Below, piece by piece: positions 43,540 through 53,789 of a stretch of DNA of 54,814 nt; positions within the stretch are counted from its first letter, which is position 1, and each line of letters opens with the position of its first letter. Made by a program: the position numbers and the translations under genes. The DNA is from Fonsecaea monophora (lineage: Eukaryota > Ascomycota > Eurotiomycetes > Chaetothyriales > Herpotrichiellaceae): assembly GCF_001642475.1 (NCBI RefSeq), contig NW_019174088.1, positions 1-54,814 on the forward strand, read 5' to 3'. The notes beneath the pieces are model-generated. The model did not search any database. It was not told the origin of the DNA and saw only the letters and a list, made by a program, of their open reading frames with translations.

Positions 43540-44223
43540 ATGCATTTCCTCCTCCTCGGCGCCACCGGAGAGGCCGGCCTGAACGTCGTGATGGAGTTGC
43601 TCCTTCAAGGCCACACTGCCGTGGCCCTCGTGCCTCCCTCTGCATATACCAAACTCGTTTTCTTTCACCGCCGCCTCACCATCGCGGTTGGCTCGCCGTT
43701 GTCAAAGGCCGACATAGAAAACGCCCTCCACGCGGCCCCTTCGCTGACACCCTCGGCGGCCATCATCACCTTGAACACGGTCCGCCCGTTCGCAGGCCGG
43801 ATCGCGCCTCCTCGATTCCTAGCAGATTCGTGCGCCAATGTCTGCGATGTGTTGCAAGCCGCGGGCATTTCTCGTGTCGTCGTCAAGTCCGTGGCTGGTG
43901 TGGGCGATTCGTTCGCCCACCTCCCCTGGGAGGTCAAGGCGAGCATGCTGTTGACTAGCGCCAAGTACCCGTTCGAGGATTACGGGCTTGTTGACGAGGA
44001 GATCCGGAGAACCAAGATGGATTGGACGCTGGTGAGGGCTGTGAGGGTGCAATATCACGATTCGATGCCCCCGACCCAGAAGTTAGACGTGGAGACGCTG
44101 GGCAGCATTGGTGAGGGGATGGGGCTCGCTGATTGCGTCAGTGGAGTAAATCTGGCGAGGTTCATGGTCAAGGTGGCCGCCGAGGGGCTCTTTGTCAGAG
44201 AAGCAGTGGTTGTGAGGGATTGA
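43540..44223 (+). CDS. NAD(P)-binding oxidoreductase, atypical SDR / NmrA-like
   Basis: Single exon, 227 residues from MHFLLLGATGEAG, whose GxxGxxG at residues 7-13 is the nucleotide-binding loop of atypical short-chain dehydrogenases. ISRVVVKSVAGVGDS and KMDWTLVRAV follow the NAD(P)H-binding/NmrA pattern (family PF13460-like). It lacks an evident YxxxK catalytic pair, so it may be a redox sensor or a non-catalytic member. The frame is open 19 codons upstream, but the chosen Met gives the family start and lies 77 bp after a TATA box. The substrate cannot be guessed. It is isolated from recognised biosynthetic genes. Confidence 0.8.
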   Translation: MHFLLLGATGEAGLNVVMELLLQGHTAVALVPPSAYTKLVFFHRRLTIAVGSPLSKADIENALHAAPSLTPSAAIITLNTVRPFAGRIAPPRFLADSCANVCDVLQAAGISRVVVKSVAGVGDSFAHLPWEVKASMLLTSAKYPFEDYGLVDEEIRRTKMDWTLVRAVRVQYHDSMPPTQKLDVETLGSIGEGMGLADCVSGVNLARFMVKVAAEGLFVREAVVVRD

Positions 44224-46062
44224 CTGACGTGGTCGACCAGTGTTGCTGGGACCCATAGTCGTTGATCTCGTAGGGACTTGGTCTTGACGCAGGCAGTCCT
44301 TGGCGTTATTTACCAAGAGTCATCAATACAGAAGACGTGATGTACGAAAAACGTGAGAAACTCCATCGTGTAATCTATTCGATTGAGGCTATACTTGTCG
44401 AGGGTTTGAAGCTCGACACAGCCGTCTCGGTACCTGGTGTTTCAACAGTGGCCAATCGAGCGATTGCGCATGCGTGTCACGAGGAATGCCCCTGTCACGG
44501 GGGAAATTATCCCATTTCAGGTACTCCCTCTTCTGCCAACCCCGTCCCAATGTTTTGCTCTTATTTTCACACCAATGATATTGGCTCCTTAGCCGCTGAC
44601 CCAGTGCAATCACACGGAACAGGAGTGGCAAAGCGAAATACGAAGCCAGTGCCAGATGTCCAAATGTGGGCCTTGTGGTTGTGTATGCATGCACTATTTT
44701 GGGCTGCAGGCTGGTGGCTCTGGTGAGAAAAGCCAAACGATTCCTCTCTTGATCAGTTATTCTGGCCAATAAGACTCCCCGGGTAGATTCTATGACGAAG
44801 ACAGTGTCTCCACTCGAACGGCGACGGTGTCAGCCTCAACGCGGGAACATATTTTCGACTAGACTGGATCTGGTGATATTTCCATTTTCATTATCAGCCA
44901 AGCACGGACAAGTAAGAAAAAGAAAAATAGCAAGATTCCACACTTTTGCATCGCAGGCTTCCGAGAAGGAACTTTTCGACGTGGATGTGGCTGGCCCGGC
45001 CCTTCTGTCATGGCCATCCTGGAACGGCATTTCCCGTAACCTCGCGGATTGGTCCTTCAAAAGTCTTGGTACAGGTTCAGCTGACCGTTTTTCCGCACCG
45101 AATAGAGCCAATCAGTAGGCAGTGTCCAATGTTGGGGTCAGGCTACCCCGGCTCCAAAGAGGAGGGGTGCAACATTCCTGTGCAGAAAATGATGTGGCCA
45201 AATTTTCTTTTTCCGCGGGCAGTCAGTGCGACGAAATGGCAAAGCACGACAGAGAGACAAAAGGACGACAGGGGAAGATACGAGAGTACCAATGAAAGAC
45301 GAAAACGGTGGTGCTACAGTGATGCCTTCACCGCTGCTTCACTCTGCCTGGCCAGGCGCAGTTGGATGAGATTCCCAACGTTTCTTGTGAACAGGGATAA
45401 AGAAGTGTGTGCAGTCTCCTGACTAGAGGGTACTTTGGACAGATAGCCAAAGATCCCCGCAGACTACCACAGCCAACATCGACTGTTGGTCGAGGGGATG
45501 CCCAACGTTGCTTGTAGACAGGGGTAAAAGAAGTGAGCGCAGCCTCCTGACTGCAGGGCACTTTGGGTAGACAGCCAAAGATCCCCGCAGACTACCACAG
45601 CCAACATCAATTGTTGGTCGAGGGGATTCCCAACGGATTTGCCATGATACCGGACAGTAGCCCAGCCAGAGAGGCATTGATTGGCAGCCTCATCGCTTGC
45701 AAGCAAGGGGTGTAAGGGTGCATGTTTTCCTGGAGCGAAACAACATGTGCCGCGTGAACCAAACTAGTGTAATGCTGTGCAACGTATCATCAGCAAATCA
45801 AACATGGGAGGGCGGGGCATGATTGATCGCTGATTCGATATCTGGATAATTGACAGGTTCTTTGTCCAATATCTCGCCGGCTAGCGCCTCTCTCTGCTTG
45901 GCCGACGAATCATAAGTTCCCCCCCTTTTTCCTGCACCGGAGCCTCTAACCCATTTAGCTGCTTATTCCTAGCTTCAGGCCTCCCTATCCACTCTTCGCA
46001 ATACATTGATTGGCATACACAAAGCTGCCTCCTTACGTCAAGTATACTAAATAACCCCCGAA
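44224..46062. other. 1.8-kb intergenic region with tandem duplication
   Basis: No gene recognised. It includes the 127/128-bp tandem duplication at 45370-45636. Short open frames across the duplication are near copies of each other on the minus strand because of the repeat, not because of a gene. Confidence 0.5.
45370..45636. repeat. Tandem duplication, two ~127-bp units plus partial third
   Basis: Unit 1 starts at 45370, unit 2 at 45497 and a 12-bp start of a third at 45625. Each begins GAT(T/G)CCCAACG and ends in TTGGTCGAGGG. The second halves of the units, around AAAGATCCCCGCAGACTACC, are almost identical, while the first halves have diverged. Confidence 0.85.
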
Positions 46063-46776
46063 ATGAATTCACCTCGACTGACAAGTCTTTACTCTCACAA
46101 CAACCCAAAATCCTCCAGAAAACCTGAACCAATGTCAGACCCAGTTGGCAACAACGCACCACCAGCGCTCGGTGAAGAAGCCGCGTCACTAGTATCGGAC
46201 GAGGTTTTGCTGCGTCTATGGAATCGAGTCCAAGAGGACGCCTGGTCAGACAATGTTGCACTCAACTTCTGGCTGCACCTATTCGCGAAATACCTGTTCT
46301 CGGGCAAGCAATGGATCGTCGGTGTCGACAACAGTCCCTTAGACATCGAGCCGCTCATGACAGACATGTCTGTCCAATATCTGGGACACGCGGGCATGCA
46401 GACCCTATTTTTCCACATGCTCACAAACAAAGAAGCTACATGGGCTGACTTGGTCGAAATCGAAACCCAGGCATATGTTGCCTGCGCGGAATATCTGAGG
46501 GCGAATCCGGACATCACACTCGTGTACGCCGTGACAAGTTTCGGGACCAGAGCGAGGATCTGGTTCTGCCGTCAGGGCTCGAATTCCTTGCAGGAGCTGG
46601 TTGGGTCGGACGATGGGTCTGACGATGGGTCTGAGGCGTCGAGATACGTGGAGGCCCACGGCAGCGACGCCATTGTCCTTCGGAGAGGTTTTAGTTACAT
46701 GATGACGTACCCGCCTGTTGCTCGTCGAGGCATCAACCACGGGTCGAGGTCTCCTGCATCATCTCGCCGTAACTAA
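46063..46776 (+). CDS. Short fungal protein, possible third PD-(D/E)XK-like family
   Basis: Single-exon frame of 237 residues; an internal Met24 is an alternative start. The block ATWADLVEIETQAYVACAEY (Glu132, Glu134, Gln136) followed by TLVYAVTSFGTRARIWFCR matches an uncharacterised protein type common in Eurotiomycetes, whose ...E...QAY...VYAxTxFGT pattern I read as a nuclease-like core; this is a weak structural inference. A perfect duplication of 15 bp encodes GSDDGSDDGS near residue 185. The tail is basic and disordered. No clear operon-like or paired neighbour. It is the last intact-looking gene before the pseudogene-rich right end. Confidence 0.55.
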   Translation: MNSPRLTSLYSHNNPKSSRKPEPMSDPVGNNAPPALGEEAASLVSDEVLLRLWNRVQEDAWSDNVALNFWLHLFAKYLFSGKQWIVGVDNSPLDIEPLMTDMSVQYLGHAGMQTLFFHMLTNKEATWADLVEIETQAYVACAEYLRANPDITLVYAVTSFGTRARIWFCRQGSNSLQELVGSDDGSDDGSEASRYVEAHGSDAIVLRRGFSYMMTYPPVARRGINHGSRSPASSRRN

Positions 46777-47133
46777 CCTCGACTTCGAAGAGGCTTCATG
46801 TGATCGAGAAGGGTTGAAAATTAGTGGAGGACCACAAATGAGATAGCGGGTATGAAAGTTTCATTGAGGGCATTGAAGACAGTTATCGACCTGTGTACCT
46901 AAAGCTCATGTCAGACTTGCGGCATCAATCATCACGATCTACCATCCACGTGCAACTAGCTGCCAAGGGTGCCAAGGCAATTTAATACAGGTCATGCCAA
47001 AACCCCCGCTAACGTTCATCTCGAACAGTTAGCAGCCCACCCTGAGGTGAGGTGCAGTAGTCACTTTTTGAAAAATTACTAGTGTCCAACGAAGATGAAA
47101 TGACACACTTACGACAGGCAAAATGACTAGTTC
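46777..47133. other. Intergenic region, no gene seen
   Basis: Nothing recognisable between the 46-kb gene and the minisatellite/MITE. Confidence 0.4.
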
Positions 47134-47302
47134 TAGGAGATACTGGGAGATACGAGGAGATACTAAGCACTAGGGGTGTCATAATAACGTGGCTACTCAC
47201 TGTAGTGAACGGCTAAGTTTTCCCTAATAAAGTGGCCACGGAATTCTGGCACCCCCTAGTGCTGGGAGATACTGGGAGATACTAGGAGTGACTGGGAGTG
47301 AC
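47134..47302. repeat. 10-bp minisatellite split by an inverted-repeat element
   Basis: Ten-base units of the form TGGGAGATAC or close variants occur three times at 47134-47163 and four times at 47263-47302 (the last two ending GTGAC), with the inverted-repeat element between them. Confidence 0.8.
47166..47263. mobile_element. Short inverted-repeat element (MITE-like, 98 bp)
   Basis: Left end AGCACTAGGGGTGTCA and right end TGGCACCCCCTAGTGCT are inverted repeats with one indel and one mismatch over 17 bp. Similarity continues inward at lower identity (ATAACGTGGCTACT against the complement of AGTGGCCACGGAATT). There is no coding capacity, so it would be a non-autonomous DNA element or a solo foldback. 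No clear target-site duplication can be read because both flanks are repetitive. Confidence 0.6.
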
Positions 47303-47589
47303 AAGAAATGGGTTATAAGAGAGACTGTGAAAGGTGTTGAAAAGACAAACGCGTGACACGCTAAGCTCTAGGGGCCTAAAAGGGACTAGTTTAACCGGCC
47401 AACTTGACTGTATGGCTCCCCCTGAGCCCGAGTTGAACTTGTCATGTTCCTCCATCGAGCCACGTACCGCGCAGGCATCCCAGCCTCCCAGTACAGCACT
47501 TTTCACAGATTGGATGATGCCGAATCACCGAGATGAGACATCTGGATGAAGTTGCCCAACTCATTCCGTCGACTTCGGAAAGCGGCGCA

Positions 47590-47872
47590 TGACATTTTCC
47601 CTGGAGAAATACCAGAGAACATCAAAAGCACAGATGGCGAAATGATGTGTCAAAGTTTGACGTAGAAGCTTTGCAGGAGATTGCTGGCCGTGCCCTTCCG
47701 CTCTGCTTGTGTGAATATCGTCAAGCTGCCGGAAAGGCCTTCACAAAAAAGTTTTCTCACTTCGGATGGGGGAAAAAAAAATGGAAAGGATGTCCTCGCA
47801 CGGATTCCTGATCCAAATGCGGGCCACACCGCACTACGTCGTTACTGGCAAGGTTATCACGGCGCAACCTAG
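47590..47872 (+). pseudogene. Fragment of an AIM9/aminoglycoside-phosphotransferase-like gene
   Basis: Two pieces in different frames read as the N-terminal part of a fungal APH-type protein. Frame 1 gives RWRNDVSKFDVEALQEIA (about 47632-47700). After a shift, frame 2 gives CVNIVKLPE and then LARIPDPNAGHTALR (47705-47850), matching the usual KLPEG...DG..VLARIPNPNAG of the family. The rest of the kinase lobe and all catalytic residues are missing. It is a dead relic. Confidence 0.65.
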
Positions 47873-50800
47873 AACAGGAGGAATCTCTACTATTAGGGTG
47901 TAATTATAACATGAGATTCTGAGATGGAAAGTCTAACTGGTAATGAACCGAGGCGAGGCTCTTGGCCAGAGGCATCAACTCGTACGGCGGTGGGCATGGT
48001 GTTGGGGGTAACGGTTATCGCACAGCGACGACGAAACAGCATAGAAAGTCCTGATCAGATAGATTCAAAACTTTGATTGATCACTGTCCTCTGTATCCTT
48101 GTGTTCCTTGCTTGGACTCCCCTTGACAGATTGGCAGGTTGATCCTTCTTGAAAGATGAAAGAGAAAGGGGACCTCAGATCCAGTGTCAGAGATCTAACC
48201 AATCAGTGGCGAAGAGTGCCATCCTGTACATTGTACGGGCAAATTCAACCAATCACGCCTAGATTCTCCCATTACAGTAATATGACGTAACTCGCGGTAG
48301 AATAGTTTATTTAGATACTTGGTATCGTACAGGGTAGTTGGCCTTTGTACGGGGTATCCTACACTTGACATTGTCAAGGCCGTGGTAGAGGTAGCTACTG
48401 TTGACATTGTCAGTGTTCGGACGGAACCATCTTGTCATTTTTCTGATGAATGTACAATCTAGCTTCGAAATACCTTGCAGCTTCCTGTGGCTAGAGTTGT
48501 TACTTGGAGTTCACGGAATCCGACATCACCTCCTCATCCGGTTGGTTGGTACCGAGTATATACTCATAGAAACGGGCTCCAGGCCGCTAATTATGCAACG
48601 CGTGGCCAACCATGTCCGAGTCTGGGCGCTTCGGCTTGGTAAAGAATGTGGTGGCCACACAAACGAAGTTGACAGCATCGGCACTGTCGAAATACGGGAG
48701 CACGACCAAACGCTCACTGCCACAAAATTCGGTTCTGTGTTTTATGAATCCTATCATTTTCGTGTTCATCCTCGTTCCTCGATGGAATGACCGTGCCAAA
48801 CCGCATTGTAAAACCTGTGAACCTTGTATGTAGGTCAGGAGAATTCTCCTCTCGTTTTGCGCGTGATAAAATTCGTGTGTTTCCCGTGTCACCCTCACAG
48901 ATGCGGTATGGGTAGGTAACCTACCTCACTCCCTCCCATTCAAGTGATTTCAACCTGATCACATGGCCCACGGAAAAATTTAACACATAAATATTATCAA
49001 TCCCGAAATCCCTCCACAAATCGCAAAGACCCCTACTCAGGAAAGAGACTGTCAGAGTCAACAAAACCAAAAAAAGAAAAATCAAGAAAGAGACTTAATG
49101 AAGTCAACAAGGTGGAATACATTTGGTTCTAGTAGGCGATCCTCCTCCTCTACCGAGCGAGACAGATATATCAGGAACCTGGCAGCGAGCCAAAAAGGAG
49201 TCAATATATCTAACAACAACTACAACGAACGGAAAAACCTGCCACGGCGGGTTTAACTTCCCACCACCCCCTTCGAAAGGGGCTGGTGGAAAAAGTTTTT
49301 TGTTTTCTGAGAGGACTAAGACGAGGGATTTTCGAACCGTGAATTTGTGTGTGTGGGTGAGTGTGTAGTTGTTGTGCCCTATGGTAGTTTGTGTTGGGCG
49401 GGTTCCCTGATGCAAACACCTCAGCTTTCACATCAACAACCAGACCTTTTCGCCAAGGACTTGCAAGGCTGAACAGAGCCTGTATAAACTTTCTCCTCGA
49501 TATGAAAGTAGCCAGCAATACACCTAGTTTTACGTGTGGCCACAGAGACAGAATCTCCATGATGGGAAATGATTTGACAGATTTACATGACCGAGTGTAC
49601 TTAATTGTGAAGCGGCCCGACAGTTTCTCAGAAACTCCTTGCCAACGTGGTTTGAAAAAGAATTATCGTGCCGCCGGCCCCGCGAGCACGTGGGGATCAA
49701 CTGTTGTAACTGTCCTTCAACGGCCGTCGACCCAGGCGCTGACTTTGGTTAGGTAACCTTTCTAATTCCGTAGTGAGTGAACCTTCACCGCACTAAGTTG
49801 GAGACTACATCAATACATGGGAATTGGCACCATTTGCAGAAAACACGACCAAGTGTTATAGTGCTTGCTCTTTTACCACGAAGAAATGTACCAGTACAAG
49901 CCCCCAAGAAGCAACGTAGCATTCCAGCCCAAACGCCTCGACGCCACACGGTCCTGTGCGTGTCGAAGGAAGATCTTGGAGGATCGGGTACGTATACTTG
50001 TACATGTAAGCTGAACATCAAATCTCAGTCCACCACTACGGCAGTGCTGACGACTTTGCTCACATTCTACCCAACCAAGAGTTCTGATCGATATTTTACT
50101 CGTGACCAGTCGTTGCGTCACGATACTTGTGGGGGCAATAACGAGCATCAATCTAGGATGGGATGAGACAGCACAACAGAACGTCCTTCAGGGGGAGACA
50201 GAAGCCTTCTCAACATGTGCCAATCGCATCTTGAACCTTTGAATCTTGTAGACTAGGAGGCTAGGTTCGTTTGCGCGTAATAATTTCGTGTCCAAAGGTC
50301 GTCACAGATGCAGGTACCTCTTTTTTGAAGTGGTTCAATGTGAATACTGTGTAGGAAGGAGACTTTGAGTGCGAATCATCCGTACAGGAAGCAGGTGGTG
50401 GAGCAGTTGGGGGTGTCGAAGCATCTTCTCGACATGATATTGGCGATGCACTTGGATTGTTGGGGGAGGGCAGCGGTGACGAGGAAATCTTGCGTGTTGG
50501 AGATCTTCGCCCGAGGAATAAACATTACGTGAGCATATTTCGTCTCTAGCCTTGTGCCCGACGACCTGTCTGGAGTGGCCCTTCTCGCCTCAAAGTGGCT
50601 TGGGTAGTAGCCATCATATCCTCAATCAACCAGACCTGGTATCATTTAGAATCTGTTCCCCTGCCGTTGGACCATTGTGTTGTCCGGTCGAAAGTCACCA
50701 TGAGACAGACAACTCGATCACGTGTGCAGGCAATTCCCTGAGCACCAACGAAGAAAAGTCCGCCCCAGCCAGATAGCAGTCTCATTGCGTATACCTCGGC

Positions 50801-51998
50801 ACTCTGTAGCAGGGGTCAATCGGGATAATCTTCCATCTTTTGACACCCACTTGTGCACGGCCGCAACACCGACTCCAACAGCGTCTTGGCCAAAATGATC
50901 CAGGCAAGGGAAAAGCCGAGACTTGAGCAAAACCTTCCGAACATGTGAGATACCGCAGGCAGGAAGTTTAGGCACTGCACGGTCCGTACCGAGGCGTTGA
51001 GCAAATTACTCGTACTCCTAGTAGGAACCTTTACGAACTCAGGGGCGGTGCTCACGCTACTCAGGAGACACCTCCAGGATCGTCTAGCCGGGTTTGGCTT
51101 CACACAGCCACGGTTCAGAATAGTATAGTCACAGCCCAGGTCAAATAACGGGATGCTCGGGCCTAGAAACGGAAATGGACTTTGAAGAGGTCAAGATTCG
51201 CCGTGGGGGTAAAGTGCTATGTACCACAGTCCACCTCTGCGAAAGACCAAAGACGCTGAAACCACCTTGTGACATCTTCGACCCTTCGCAGACCAGATAT
51301 CCAACACTTTCGGGCACCATTGCTTTGAATTGGCACTGCCGGCTTGGGCATTCCTCTCCATCTTGATGTTGTCCTCCATTTCGTATCCGTCAAATCGGTG
51401 TCGTCGGCAACCTCCATCAGATAATCACCCTAGAGAGATGCCAGAGCGACGGCTAAGTGGCTGCGATAGGTGCTAAACGCCTTTCCTCGAAGCTTCGCAA
51501 CGAGAATGTGGAGAGGTGCTTCCACATCTTCTCGTGACTGCTCAAAGGGTCCTTCCTAGCCTCCAAATCGCGCATAGTATAGGTCATTTGAGAGGACAGT
51601 TGCCGCTGCCAATAAGATCGATTCCCGCATCGATCTCCCGACAGCAAGGCTGGCTATTCAGGAGTACGCTGCTCGCAACAATTATGTTTCATTCAAAGAG
51701 TATGGCACTTGAATTCGCGGAGGACTGGACTGGGTTGGCAGGGCAGATTACTTTCGATATTGACAATCCATCGACAATCCTCAATGGATCAGTCGCAGAT
51801 GAAAAAAATGTGGATCAAGATCATCGAATCCTACCGCCACCAGCACATTATTTGTAACAAGAACGCCCAACAGTGGCAAGCGAACTCTACGTCCAAACCA
51901 GAAACGCCGGACTCTACACCACAAACTGTTAGCACAACAAGAGATATTCAACAAGAGATATTCGACACCTGTCTCTTGAGACATAGCGGTACTCGTTC
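47873..51998. other. 4-kb region without intact genes
   Basis: No intact gene. An acidic open stretch (about 50365-50535, with ASSRHDIGDALGLLGEGSGD) is bounded by splice-like sites but has no partner exons. Near 51700-51830 a frame (LEFAEDWTGLAGQITFDID) faintly recalls the C-lobe of the same phosphotransferase family, too weak to call. The rest shows nothing. Confidence 0.4.
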
Positions 51999-52370
51999 AT
52001 GATGGGCGACTTCCGGACCGAGAAGAGCAGTCCGCGGCGAAATGGAACTCGGTCCGATTCACCTGACTCTGGACAGCTGAAACGGAAGCGCGAGCTCCTC
52101 GATGAAGGACCAGAAGAAATGCACAAGCGACAAGAGGTGGTAGACTCTCGTCCAGAGGACGTCGACCACAATGATCACGGTGCAGCCAATGCAGCCTTCA
52201 GGAGTTACCAGGAGCTGTCTTTGCTCAGCCCTCGGAAGGCTAAAAACGCGGTTGAAAAGTTTGCGAGGGACATAGGCGCAGGCCTGAGGTCGTATGTATC
52301 AGACCTGAACAAGGACGCGGGCCGCAACAGGCGAAAGGAGAAGGTGGCTGAGAGGAAAAGCATAGGGTAA
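51999..52370 (+). CDS. Small charged ORF, unknown
   Basis: Open frame of 123 codons, very rich in Lys, Arg, Glu and Asp (SGQLKRKRELLDEGPEEMHK), with a predicted amphipathic segment AKNAVEKFARDIGAGLRSYV. It ends near a good donor (GG|GTAAGG at about 52367), so it may be the first exon of a longer gene whose remainder I could not find. It has codon-like composition unlike the surrounding sequence. No family recognised. Confidence 0.35.
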   Translation: MMGDFRTEKSSPRRNGTRSDSPDSGQLKRKRELLDEGPEEMHKRQEVVDSRPEDVDHNDHGAANAAFRSYQELSLLSPRKAKNAVEKFARDIGAGLRSYVSDLNKDAGRNRRKEKVAERKSIG

Positions 52371-52640
52371 GGCCATGTTCGTTGGGGCCCAGATGTCTGT
52401 CAGCGGTCTTCCAATCTGACGTGCACATTTGTGGCTCGTAGTTGCCAAAGGAAATCGCCAGCCACAAGGTAGGACGACTCGAGCAGTTGCCGTAATTCCT
52501 GGAAGAGCGCCAGTCAGAAACGCCTCCTTCCTACCAGTCAACCTAATAGCTCTTTTGGATCGAGCCTTTCCCCCTGATATCGAGGCACGGATATGCAATC
52601 CTGGATCGTGGCAGACAAGAAAGGAGATAAAGATAACGAA
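52371..52640. other. Intergenic remainder
   Basis: Nothing recognised. Confidence 0.35.
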
Positions 52641-52649
52641 TTCCAATCA

Positions 52650-52911
52650 CTTTCATCCATCGTGCTCGCTCATTACGAGACTCTTCCTCGTTGACATCCT
52701 CGAAAGACTGATGTTCGAGTAATTGCCCTCTTTCCTCATCCGATTGAGCTGTATTAAGCGCATTCTGCTTCAATTGTTCTTCCCGTTGCTTAGCCTCATG
52801 ATATTGATCCCGTGGCACCCACCTCTCAGGCCCGGCGCCGATGACATCCTTACAGGCCTCGAAGCGCACGTCCGCCTCGATCTGTGCGGCATTGAGCAGA
52901 TCTCCTGTCAC
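52650..52911 (-). pseudogene. C-terminal fragment of an AIM9/phosphotransferase-like gene
   Basis: The minus-strand frame ending after 52650 reads EACKDVIGAGPERWVPRDQY, then EEQLKQNALNTAQSDEERGQ and SFEDVNEEE, the characteristic tail of fungal AIM9-like phosphotransferases (G..GWVP...Y..A, then EEE...FDD.DEEE). The kinase core expected upstream (53 kb) is not recognisable. Orientation is opposite to the 47.6-kb fragment, so the two are not halves of one simple gene. Confidence 0.55.
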
Positions 52912-53789
52912 GTGTCAGTTTACATTCCGGTCGATTACACGTTCTGTAAGCGAAGCCTTGAACTGAGGCTGGCTGGGCCTTGGCGCCGCCATGGCGCTAG
53001 TGATGGATGGATGAAAAGCAGCCACAAGGATCAACACATTCGGCTAGTGTGCATCTCACCAAAAGCGCTAATTATTCCAGCTTCGCACCTTCGGTAGTGG
53101 CTCTTGGCGTTGACAGACCCAGCTAGATTCAGTACATGCTTTTACACGCTCTTACACAAAGTGGTACCGTCAGAGAAATACTGTACGCGTATCCATCCCC
53201 GCCGTTTTTCGGCTCGGGCATTCTTACTCTCTTTGTCCGAATGGCACCGGCACCACTCGGTGCTGTCTCCGTCCCCGATGACACCTCACGTGATGAAGCC
53301 TCGGTTTTCACATGCCTCGATCAGCTGCAGTCCCGGTTCGTACCCACGTGCGTGGTTGATGGACGATTCACTGTTTGTCCCGACTGCCGGCGGCTGGCTC
53401 TGGATCGAACCGCACAAATTTACAACAACATACCGTGAAATTCAAAGTGAATGCCCTCAAGCATGTGGTAGCCAAGACAGTCAGGATGGACATGGTCCAA
53501 CACTCAACGAGAACCGGGATCCGCACCTTCAAAAGATAGCGATAGGTGGAAATTGATGATGAGACTGCCTGCCTGGCCACTGATTATGCAGTTGAATGAG
53601 ATGACATTGAGGTGCACACTCGCAATCGATTTCAGTCAAGAAAGTTGAACCTTTGGCGTACTTACCGCGAGCCAGTCTGACAAGCCTGAAGGTCCATGAA
53701 ACTTTTGCTTGAGGTGTCTCCCAAGAGTCTGGGCATATTTTAAGGAGTCAGTACTTTGGAGAAAGAGAGGAAAAGAGATGCGAAGGGGG
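52912..53789. other. Intergenic / decayed sequence
   Basis: No intact gene. CACGTG sites at about 52910 and 53286. Open frames on the + strand (53104-53556) lack family resemblance. Confidence 0.35.

Noticed and set aside
44337..45422. Open frames of 100-160 codons on the + strand
   Set aside because: Overlapping frames on both strands, no domains, no conserved motif and no splice logic.
45328..45706. Set of similar minus-strand ORFs resembling a repeat protein
   Set aside because: They are generated by the 127-bp tandem duplication; no start, splice or codon support.
50365..50535. Acidic open stretch with splice-like borders
   Set aside because: No partner exons and no start; cannot be turned into a gene model.
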